This document shows positions 1-5,168 of a DNA stretch of 5,497 nucleotides, piece by piece; the stretch's first letter is position 1, and each line of letters begins with the position of its first letter. The notes below the pieces were generated by a model. The model was not told the origin of the DNA, ran no database searches, and was given only the letters and a program-made list of their open reading frames with translations. Source of the DNA: an uncultured Xanthobacteraceae bacterium (lineage in GTDB: Bacteria > Pseudomonadota > Alphaproteobacteria > Rhizobiales > Xanthobacteraceae); assembly GCA_955652195.1 (NCBI GenBank), contig CATPBC010000002.1:1-5497 (forward strand), given 5' to 3'. The translations under genes were made by a program, and so were the position numbers.

Positions 1-1100
1 CCGTGGAAATTCACGCTCGCTCGATGGCCGTGCCGCTCGCTGTCGAGTTTGAGCTCTTCCAATAAAGCGGCGATGTCGGTCGGCGCCGGTTGCTCGCCCA
101 TGTCGCCACGGGCAAAGGCGAGGTAGGCTTCGAGCATGCCTGCCATCTCGTCGATGTCCTTCTTGATGGCGTCGATTTCAGGGCTATCGCCGAGCAGCGC
201 CAGTTCAAGCTTAAAGCGGGTGAGGATGGTGCGCAGGTCATGCGAGACGCCGGCCAGCATCGTGGTGCGCTGCTCGATAGCGCGTTCGATGCGGCTTTTC
301 ATTTCCAGAAATGCGGCAGCGGCACGCCGGACTTCGCGCGCGCCGCGCGGGCGGAAGTTCGACGCTTCGCGGCCCTTGCCGAACGCTTCGGCGGCGTCGG
401 CGAGCCGCACGATGGGCCGGATCTGGTTGCGTAGGAAAGCAATCGCAATGGCGAGCACTACCAGGGAAGTGGCGACCATCCAAACAAGGAAGATCCAGGA
501 ATTCGGATCGTAGACATCCGCGCGCTTGGCGAAGACACGCATCACCGCGTCATCGAGCTTGACACGGATCTCCACGATGTTCGAGCGCCCGACGGTATCG
601 ATCCAAAACGGCAGGCCAATCTGCTTGCGGATCTCGTCGGAAAGTGCGCCATCGAGCTGTGAGAAGAATGGCTTCGGCCCGGGCGGCGGCAATTGCGTTG
701 CCGGCAGGAAATCCACCACGAGGCCGAGCCGATCCTGTGCAATGCGCCGAAGCTGCGCGTGATCGGCATCCTGCGGGAATGTCTTATAAACATCGATGAG
801 AGTGGCGATCTCCTGCGTCACCGCGGACGAAAGATAAGTCGTTACCAAATTCCAGTGCCGCTCCATGAACAGAAATGCGACCACCGATTGCAGCACGACC
901 ATCGGCACGATGATGATCAACAGCGAACGGGCATAGAGCCCTTTCGGCATCACCGATTTCACCGCCCGGCTCAGCCGATCCCAGGGTCCGGTAATCGGCG
1001 CCGCGAGCGCACTTGCCGCGCCCGTCATAGCACCGGCGGCAGCGGCCAATTGTCCCGCGGCATTGCGCAAACGTCCGATGCCATCGTCGAGACTGGTCAT
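1..1100 (-). CDS. EnvZ-like sensor histidine kinase, 3' end cut by the window edge
   Basis: This is the N-terminal 366 residues of a membrane sensor kinase that would phosphorylate the response regulator encoded just upstream. The order visible in the translation is: an Ala-rich cytoplasmic stretch (about 1-57); a first membrane helix (about 58-78, with LLIIIVPMVVL); an extracytoplasmic sensor region of about 120 residues; a second membrane helix (about 202-223); a HAMP linker beginning RNQIRPIVRLADAAEAF; and a HisKA dimerisation helix with the H-box SHDLRTILTR, giving phospho-acceptor His287 and Thr291. The ATP-binding N, G1, F and G2 boxes lie beyond the left edge. The H-box has Ile where most EnvZ-type kinases have Pro. 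The ATG at 1100 is chosen as the first conventional start with intact downstream coding. Its Shine-Dalgarno sequence is weak, and the frame stays open upstream through a 15-bp repeat. A CenK-type identity is possible from overall architecture but is not established here. Confidence 0.93.
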   Translation of the reverse strand, partial: MTSLDDGIGRLRNAAGQLAAAAGAMTGAASALAAPITGPWDRLSRAVKSVMPKGLYARSLLIIIVPMVVLQSVVAFLFMERHWNLVTTYLSSAVTQEIATLIDVYKTFPQDADHAQLRRIAQDRLGLVVDFLPATQLPPPGPKPFFSQLDGALSDEIRKQIGLPFWIDTVGRSNIVEIRVKLDDAVMRVFAKRADVYDPNSWIFLVWMVATSLVVLAIAIAFLRNQIRPIVRLADAAEAFGKGREASNFRPRGAREVRRAAAAFLEMKSRIERAIEQRTTMLAGVSHDLRTILTRFKLELALLGDSPEIDAIKKDIDEMAGMLEAYLAFARGDMGEQPAPTDIAALLEELKLDSERHGHRASVNFH

Positions 1101-1142
1101 GGCCTGTTCAATGTTGGCTTGTTCAATGTTGGCCTGCTCAAT
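1098..1142 (-). repeat. Three tandem 15-bp repeats ending on the kinase start codon
   Basis: Read on the minus strand the units are ATTGAGCAGGCCAAC, ATTGAACAAGCCAAC and ATTGAACAGGCCATG. The last three bases of the third unit are the kinase ATG. The unit length is a multiple of three, and the units are in frame with the kinase, where they read as Ile-Glu-Gln-Ala-Asn repeated. They look like a replication-slippage duplication of the translation-initiation region. Whether they are leader RNA or coding is unresolved. Confidence 0.85.
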
Positions 1143-1167
1143 GGCCGCTCTGCCTTGTTGGCGCCGC

Positions 1168-1908
1168 TTAAGTCGCCGGCACCAAACGATAGCCGACACC
1201 GCGCACGGTTTGCACGATCAGCGGATTGGTGGGATCGCGCTCGATCTTGCGGCGAAGCCGATTGACCTGCACGTCCACGGTGCGCTCGCTGACCGCTCCG
1301 CCATTACCGGCAAGCGCCTGGCGCGGCACGGTCTCGCCTGGGCTTGCCGTCAATATTCGCAGCATCTCGCGCTCCCGGTCGGTCAGCCGGATCACCTCGT
1401 CGCCGCGTCGCAGCTCGCCGCGCGCAACATGGAATACGAACTGGCCGAACCGCACCGATTCCACCGGTTGAGCTCGCGGCGGCCGCGCACGTTTGAGAAT
1501 GTTTGCGACGCGCAGCGACAATTCTCTGGGCTCGAAAGGTTTGGCGAGATAATCGTCAGCGCCAATTTCCAACCCCATGATCCGGCTTTCCTTCTCGTCG
1601 CGCGCGGTCAGCATCAAGATCGGTACGGTCGATGATGCCCGAAGTGTGCGAGCAAAATCGAAGCCGCTCTCGCCCGGCATCATGACATCGAGAACCAGCA
1701 GGTCGAAATTAAGCCCTTCGAGCTTGGCGCGGGCGTCCTGCGCCGTCTCGGCAGTCGAAACGCGATAGCCTTCGGCACGCAGGAAGCGCGACAACAGCGC
1801 CCGAATGCGTCGATCGTCGTCGACGACCAAAAGATGCGGCGCGTCATCGGCGGGATTGGGCGCCGGCGTTTGCGCCGTTTTTTGCGACGGGTCGGCGGCG
1901 AGCGTCAT
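1168..1908 (-). CDS. OmpR-family response regulator (receiver plus winged helix)
   Basis: This 246-residue protein is a DNA-binding transcription regulator activated by phosphorylation, presumably from the histidine kinase encoded 67 bases downstream. The receiver domain spans about residues 25-140. Its acidic pocket is Asp30/Asp31 (LLVVDDD), the phospho-acceptor is Asp74 (LVLDVMMPGESG), the switch threonine is Thr101 (MLTARD) and the conserved lysine is Lys123 (LAKPFEPREL). The OmpR/PhoB-type winged helix spans about residues 150-244, with a recognition helix around SERTVDVQVNRLRRKIE and the terminal hairpin VRGVGYRLVP. The first 24 residues are Ala/Pro-rich and probably disordered. The ATG overlaps the stop of the MarR-type gene as ATGA, which suggests translational coupling, and there is no strong separate Shine-Dalgarno sequence. 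A CenR-like role in envelope control is a guess from family resemblance. OmpR-type regulator is certain; the target genes are not visible. Confidence 0.96.
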   Translation of the reverse strand: MTLAADPSQKTAQTPAPNPADDAPHLLVVDDDRRIRALLSRFLRAEGYRVSTAETAQDARAKLEGLNFDLLVLDVMMPGESGFDFARTLRASSTVPILMLTARDEKESRIMGLEIGADDYLAKPFEPRELSLRVANILKRARPPRAQPVESVRFGQFVFHVARGELRRGDEVIRLTDREREMLRILTASPGETVPRQALAGNGGAVSERTVDVQVNRLRRKIERDPTNPLIVQTVRGVGYRLVPAT

Positions 1909-2480
1909 GGAGCGCCGTTGCGCGCCCGCGAGCCGTTAGCAAGCGAATCGGAACGTGAAATCAGGCGCAGGACATGCTCGCGGTCCTCGGCATCGATCAT
2001 CCCAGCGAGAAAACGGCGCGCCGCCTCGCGCGCGTCGGGGCCCAGCTCTGCCAGCACGCGCGCAATGCGCGCGGTCTGCAGGCCGGCAAGCTTGACGGCC
2101 AGCGCCGCGCCGGCCGCCGTTACGTAAAGCAGCCGTTGGCGGCGATCGTTGGCGCCCTCCTTTTGCAGGATGTAGCCCTCGTCAATCAACTGCTTGAGCA
2201 CGCGGCCGAGCGATTGTTTAGTGATCTTCAAGACGTCTAACAGTTCGGCAACCTTCATGCCGGGGTTGCGGTTGACGAAATGCAAGACGCGATGATGCGC
2301 CCGGCCGAAACCGAGCTTCGCCAGTACTTCGTCCGGATCGCTGACAAAATCGCGGTAGGCGAAGAACAAAAGTTCGATGAGGTCGAAATGAAGTTCGTCC
2401 GCGGGCAATACCGTTTCGACCGGCACTGCGGCCGATCGCGACTTTCGCATGATGCTGATATTGGTCATTAGGTCAGCCAT
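1905..2480 (-). CDS. MarR-family transcriptional regulator
   Basis: This 191-residue protein is a winged-helix dimer of the MarR type. The DNA-binding region is about residues 60-125: a helix with AHHRVLHFVNRNPGM, the helix-turn-helix KVAELLDVLKITKQSLGRVLKQLIDEGYI, and a wing with the typical Asp-Arg-Arg pattern (NDRRQRLLYVTAAG). The flanking N- and C-terminal helices are the usual dimerisation parts. The ATG at 2480 is preferred because protein-like sequence begins there. In-frame ATGs at 2468 and 2450 are alternatives, and none has a clear Shine-Dalgarno sequence. The frame is open back to an ATG at 2591, but that extension is Arg/Pro-rich and unlike a MarR N terminus. It is the first gene of a regulator-response regulator-kinase cassette, and its start abuts an AT-rich region that could carry an autoregulatory site. 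The ligand is unknown. Confidence 0.9.
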   Translation of the reverse strand: MADLMTNISIMRKSRSAAVPVETVLPADELHFDLIELLFFAYRDFVSDPDEVLAKLGFGRAHHRVLHFVNRNPGMKVAELLDVLKITKQSLGRVLKQLIDEGYILQKEGANDRRQRLLYVTAAGAALAVKLAGLQTARIARVLAELGPDAREAARRFLAGMIDAEDREHVLRLISRSDSLANGSRARNGAP

Positions 2481-2481
2481 G

Positions 2482-2510
2482 TTGACATATTTTGGCTTGG
2501 TTGTTAAGTT
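2482..2510 (+). promoter_or_regulatory. Possible sigma-70-type promoter facing the aminotransferase
   Basis: A perfect -35 hexamer TTGACA (2482-2487) is followed after 17 bases by TAAGTT (2505-2510), a weak -10 match. It lies in the AT-rich stretch and points toward the aminotransferase, leaving an untranslated leader of about 235 bases. The same stretch has TTGACA facing TGTTAA (2502-2507) as an imperfect inverted repeat, so it may instead or also be an operator for the MarR-type protein. This is prediction from sequence only. Confidence 0.3.
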
Positions 2511-2659
2511 GCCAGCGCGATATCGTTTCGAAGCCGGTCCGCTCCGGGCGGGCCACTCTGGACGGTGCCGCGTTGGCTGTGCCGCTCTCATCGCGCGAAA
2601 GCCGTGCGAGCCCCACCCAATTGATGCGTCTCAACGACGCCTCTCACGGAGCGGCGCAG

Positions 2660-2678
2660 ACCATAGCCGGTCTACGGT
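2660..2678. promoter_or_regulatory. Imperfect 19-bp dyad, candidate operator
   Basis: The sequence ACCATAGCCGGTCTACGGT reads as ACC-n-TAG-n-C-n-G-n-CTA-n-GGT, so seven of nine positions in each half-site are symmetric about position 2669. It lies 73 bases before the aminotransferase ATG. It could be a regulator binding site. Alternatively AGACC (2658-2662) and GGTCT (2669-2673) could pair as a small RNA hairpin. There is no evidence for which protein would bind. Confidence 0.3.
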
Positions 2679-2736
2679 TTCGGTGCAAAAGCCCCACCGC
2701 GGCCCAAACTACGGCACGCATTGGGAATAACGATGC

Positions 2737-2744
2737 GAGGGAGG
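2737..2744 (+). promoter_or_regulatory. Strong ribosome binding site for the aminotransferase
   Basis: GAGGGAGG ends seven bases before the ATG at 2752. This fixes that ATG as the start rather than the out-of-frame ATG at 2747, which is too close to the site. It is the best Shine-Dalgarno sequence seen for a plus-strand gene in the window. Confidence 0.8.
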
Positions 2745-2751
2745 CAATGCC

Positions 2752-3642
2752 ATGGCAGTGCCCTTCGACCAACGTCCTGACCTGATCTGGTTCGACGGCA
2801 AGCTGATCCCGACCGCCGAATGCAAGATCAGCGTGCTTACGCACGGCCTGCATTACGCAAGCTGCGTGTTTGAGGGCGAACGCGCCTATGGCGGCAAAAT
2901 CTTCAAAGGCACGGAGCACAGCGAGCGCCTGAAGAATTCAGCGCGGGTTTTGGATTTCGAAATTCCCTATTCGGTTGCCGAGATCGATGCCGCCAAGCAA
3001 CTCGTCCTCGAGAATAATAAGCAGAAAGACGCTTATGTGCGTCCGGTGGCGTGGCGCGGCTCGGAGGCACTAGGGGTCTCGGCGCAGAACAACAAGATTC
3101 ATCTTGCCATCGCCACCTGGGAATGGCCGAGCTATTTCGATCCGGAGCAGCGGCTGAAGGGAATCCGGCTCGACCTTGCCGAGTACCGCCGGCCCGATCC
3201 GAAGACCGCGCCGTGTCTCGCCAAGGCCGCTGGCCTTTACATGATCTGCACGATCTCCAAGCATCGCGCCGAACAGCGCGGCTATGCCGACGCAATGATG
3301 CTCGATTGGGAGGGCCGCGTTGCCGAATGTACCGGCGCCAATATCTTCTTCATCAAAGACGGCAAGATCCACACTCCGATCGCCGACTGCTTTCTTGCCG
3401 GCATCACCCGCGCCACCGCCATACAATTGGCGCACCGGCGCAACATCGAGGTCATCGAACGGCGTATCATGCCGGAAGAGCTTTCGAGCTTCTCGGAATG
3501 CTTCATCACCGGCACGGCCGCCGAGGTAACGGCAGTGGCCGAGATCGCCAACTGGAAATTCACGCCGAGCCGCATCACGCAAGCGCTGATGAGCGACTAT
3601 ACCGCCGAAGTTCAACCGAAGGGCAAGGCCGCGGCGGCGTAA
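2752..3642 (+). CDS. ilvE: Branched-chain amino acid aminotransferase (class IV, PLP-dependent)
   Basis: This 296-residue cytoplasmic enzyme of the IlvE fold type transfers the amino group between glutamate and the keto acids of leucine, isoleucine and valine, the last step of their synthesis or the first of their breakdown. By comparison with E. coli IlvE (309 residues), the visible landmarks are: THGLHYASCVFEGERAY near residues 30-46; phosphate-binding Arg59 in HSERL; Arg97 in YVRPV; catalytic Lys158 in CLAKAAGLY; Glu192 in VAECTGANIF, which contacts the PLP ring nitrogen; and ITGTAAEVTAV around 252-262, the signature that favours L-BCAT over D-amino acid transaminase or aminodeoxychorismate lyase. 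The last residues are a low-complexity Lys/Ala tail. It stands alone on the plus strand with a good ribosome binding site. No other ilv or leu genes are nearby, so a paralogue may exist elsewhere and the symbol is by family resemblance. Confidence 0.93.
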   Translation: MAVPFDQRPDLIWFDGKLIPTAECKISVLTHGLHYASCVFEGERAYGGKIFKGTEHSERLKNSARVLDFEIPYSVAEIDAAKQLVLENNKQKDAYVRPVAWRGSEALGVSAQNNKIHLAIATWEWPSYFDPEQRLKGIRLDLAEYRRPDPKTAPCLAKAAGLYMICTISKHRAEQRGYADAMMLDWEGRVAECTGANIFFIKDGKIHTPIADCFLAGITRATAIQLAHRRNIEVIERRIMPEELSSFSECFITGTAAEVTAVAEIANWKFTPSRITQALMSDYTAEVQPKGKAAAA

Positions 3643-3668
3643 AGCAGTGCCTGCTGTTTCACAACAGC
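3643..3668. terminator. Overlapping small hairpins between convergent genes, weak terminator candidate
   Basis: AGCAG (3643-3647) can pair with CTGCT (3651-3655). Overlapping it, GCTGTT (3653-3658) can pair with AACAGC (3663-3668), with the HAD stop codon partly in that loop. The two stems share bases, so they exclude each other. Neither is followed by a T-run on either strand, so an intrinsic terminator is doubtful, but this is the only structure in the 16-base gap between the converging genes. Confidence 0.25.
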
Positions 3669-4384
3669 CCGATCAAATCGGTCAAAGCGGCGACGGTGTA
3701 ATCCTGCCGGTAGCCGAGCGTCTCGGCATTGCCGCGCAACAAGCGATACATCTGCGCCGGCCCAATTGGAGCGCTCGGGGCGTTAGCGGCCCCGCCGCGC
3801 TTGATCCAGGCGACATTAAAGCCGAAATGCTTGGCGCCAGCGACATCGAAGCTGTTCGACGAGACGAATATCACTTCGTCATTTTTCAGCCCGAGCGTCT
3901 TTTCCACGAGCGCATAGCAATCCGGATGTGGCTTGAACTTCCGCGCGCCATCGACGCTGATGGTGGCGTCGAGAAAAGCATCAAGTCCGGAATTTTTGAC
4001 CAATGCCGTCAGCATTGCCGTGCTGCCGTTTGACAGGATAGCGAGCTTCAGGCCGCCGCGGCGTTGCAATGCGCCGAGCGCCTCTTTGGCCTCTGGAAAA
4101 GGATCGAGATTGAGATATTTCTCGAGCAGCGGCTTGGTGATCGTTTCGCTCGGCTCGATCCCGGCGGCGCGCAGCGCAAATTCGAGCGACGCCTGCGTGA
4201 GGTAAGTGAAATCGCGATAGTCCTGCAGCGATGTTTGCAGCCAGGTATATTCAAGCTGCTTCAGCCGCCAGACTTGCGTGATCAGATCGCCTTTTCCCGG
4301 GCAAAGCTCCTCGGTCTTAGCTTGCACCGAGTGAACGTCATAGAGCGTGCCATAGGCGTCGAAAATCAGACCTTTGATCGGCAT
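3659..4384 (-). CDS. L-2-haloacid dehalogenase-like HAD hydrolase (haloacid dehalogenase, type II)
   Basis: This 241-residue cytoplasmic enzyme belongs to the HAD superfamily. Family members remove halide from L-2-haloalkanoic acids by an aspartyl-ester mechanism, giving D-2-hydroxy acids. Residues known to matter in the Pseudomonas L-DEX enzyme are all present at nearly the same positions: nucleophile Asp9 and Thr13 (FDAYGTLYD), Arg40, Ser118/Asn119 (ILSNGS), Lys151 and Tyr157 (KFKPHPDCY), and Ser175, Asn177 and Asp180 (VSSNSFDVAGAKHFGFNVAW). Position 179 is Phe where L-DEX has Trp. Helical cap sequence lies between Asp9 and Ser118, as in type II enzymes. The gene starts 10 bases after the moaE stop and is probably co-transcribed. 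Its Shine-Dalgarno sequence is GGAGG close to the ATG, or GAGG overlapping the moaE stop. Dehalogenase chemistry is well supported by residues; the natural substrate may be another 2-substituted acid. Confidence 0.92.
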   Translation of the reverse strand: MPIKGLIFDAYGTLYDVHSVQAKTEELCPGKGDLITQVWRLKQLEYTWLQTSLQDYRDFTYLTQASLEFALRAAGIEPSETITKPLLEKYLNLDPFPEAKEALGALQRRGGLKLAILSNGSTAMLTALVKNSGLDAFLDATISVDGARKFKPHPDCYALVEKTLGLKNDEVIFVSSNSFDVAGAKHFGFNVAWIKRGGAANAPSAPIGPAQMYRLLRGNAETLGYRQDYTVAALTDLIGLL

Positions 4385-4394
4385 TCCCTCCGCC

Positions 4395-4889
4395 TCACGC
4401 GGACTTCCAGCGTTCGACGGCGGAATCGTCGCTCGACTTGGCCTCGATCCAGGTCTTTGCGCGTGCTTCCTCGTCGCCCGCCTTTTCCACTTGCTTCCAG
4501 AACGGCGCGCGGGTTTTCAAATAATCCATGAGAAATTCCGCGGCCGCGAACGCCGCTTCGCGATGGCTCGACGCCGTGACCACTAGCACAATGTCCTCGC
4601 CCGGCGCGATGCGGCCGTAGCGGTGGATGACGGTGACACCGAGGAGCGGCCAGCGCGCTCGCGCCGCCTCGACATGCCGGCCGATCTCGGCCTCGGCCAT
4701 TCCTGGATAATGTTCGAGATCAAGCGCGGTGATCGGTTCGCCATTTTCGTCCGCCCGGCAGATCCCGGTAAACGTGACAACGGCGCCGATATCGGCGCGC
4801 CCGCGCGTCAGCGCCGCGACTTCGCCGGCGGCGTCGAACGGTTCGCGCTGCAAACGGAGGATGGCGGTCATTTCGGTCGCTTCGGACAT
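4395..4889 (-). CDS. moaE: Molybdopterin synthase catalytic subunit MoaE
   Basis: This 164-residue protein is the large subunit of molybdopterin synthase, which converts cyclic pyranopterin monophosphate to molybdopterin using sulfur carried on the MoaD C terminus. Family signatures are VVTFTGICRADENGEPITALDLEHY (about 37-61), VIHRYGRIAPGEDIVLVV (about 87-104), SHREAAF with His109 and Arg110, and YLKTRAPFWKQ with Lys125 and Lys132, equivalent to catalytic Lys119 and Lys126 of the E. coli enzyme. Length is slightly above the usual 150. The ATG at 4889 is 27 bases after the moaD stop. An in-frame ATG at 4871 (residue 7) is an equally possible start, and both have poor Shine-Dalgarno sequences. 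The MoaD partner is encoded immediately upstream. No moaA, moaB or moaC is in view. Confidence 0.96.
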   Translation of the reverse strand: MSEATEMTAILRLQREPFDAAGEVAALTRGRADIGAVVTFTGICRADENGEPITALDLEHYPGMAEAEIGRHVEAARARWPLLGVTVIHRYGRIAPGEDIVLVVTASSHREAAFAAAEFLMDYLKTRAPFWKQVEKAGDEEARAKTWIEAKSSDDSAVERWKSA

Positions 4890-4916
4890 GCAAGCTGATC
4901 GTGCAAGCGGATCGCC

Positions 4917-5168
4917 TCACCCGCCGGTCATCGGCGGGAAAAAAGCGATTTCCTTCGCGCCGTTGATCCGCGCATCAGCGCGTACATGGCGCTTGTCGAT
5001 CGCGCTGCGGACTACGTTGGGATTTTCGAATGCATAGGCATAACCCTCGCCTTGCCGAGAGAGCCATGCCACCAGGTCGCTCACTGTGGCGATATCGGCA
5101 GGCGGATCGATGTCTTCTTCCGCTTTACCGACGCGCTCACGCACCCAGGCAAAATAACGAACCTTCAC
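4917..5168 (-). CDS. moaD: Molybdopterin synthase sulfur-carrier subunit MoaD (GTG start)
   Basis: This 83-residue ubiquitin-fold protein (E. coli MoaD has 81) begins MKVRYFAWVRERVGKAEEDI and ends PPMTGG. The terminal Gly-Gly is the site that is adenylated, made a thiocarboxylate and inserted into the MoaE active site. The start is a GTG, not ATG: it overlaps the pgsA stop as GTGA and is preceded by AGGAGG (5173-5178) four bases upstream. The same frame is open to an ATG at 5351, but that would only add about 60 residues translated from within pgsA, so it is rejected. The position between pgsA and moaE, with overlap and short spacing, supports one transcript and matched subunit synthesis. Confidence 0.95.
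   Translation of the reverse strand: MKVRYFAWVRERVGKAEEDIDPPADIATVSDLVAWLSRQGEGYAYAFENPNVVRSAIDKRHVRADARINGAKEIAFFPPMTGG

Larger units (their letters stand above)
2481..2751. other. Divergent intergenic region between the MarR-type and aminotransferase genes
   Basis: These 271 bases must hold the promoters for the leftward regulatory cassette and the rightward aminotransferase. The first 30 bases (2481-2510) are about two thirds A+T and stand out against GC-rich surroundings. The rest is GC-rich with short inverted repeats, the best of them at 2660-2678. I found no small gene, leader peptide with a Leu/Val/Ile run, riboswitch or tRNA here. Confidence 0.7.

Noticed and set aside
1098..1142. 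Tandem repeats as a CRISPR array or phage attachment site
   Set aside because: The units are 15 bp with no spacers, only three copies and in frame with a gene; there are no cas or integrase genes nearby.
693..1635. Two long plus-strand open frames, each about 190 codons (693-1265 and 1063-1635)
   Set aside because: They lie opposite the histidine kinase and response regulator, whose domains are unmistakable. The plus-strand translations are His/Arg-rich, match no family and have no suitable ribosome site.
2481..2591. In-frame N-terminal extension of the MarR-type protein to an ATG at 2591
   Set aside because: The extra 37 residues are Arg/Pro-rich, lack a Shine-Dalgarno sequence and would cross the AT-rich stretch that looks like a control region.
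3070..3615. 181-codon minus-strand frame opposite the aminotransferase
   Set aside because: It is antisense to a well-supported gene. The high-GC third-position bias of the real gene makes such open antisense frames common.
3051..3701. 216-codon plus-strand frame within and past the aminotransferase gene
   Set aside because: It is a shifted frame of the aminotransferase with Arg/His-rich translation; the catalytic motifs are all in the other frame.
3647..4033. 128-codon plus-strand frame starting right after the aminotransferase
   Set aside because: It lies wholly opposite the HAD hydrolase gene, whose catalytic residues are intact; there is no ribosome site or recognisable domain.
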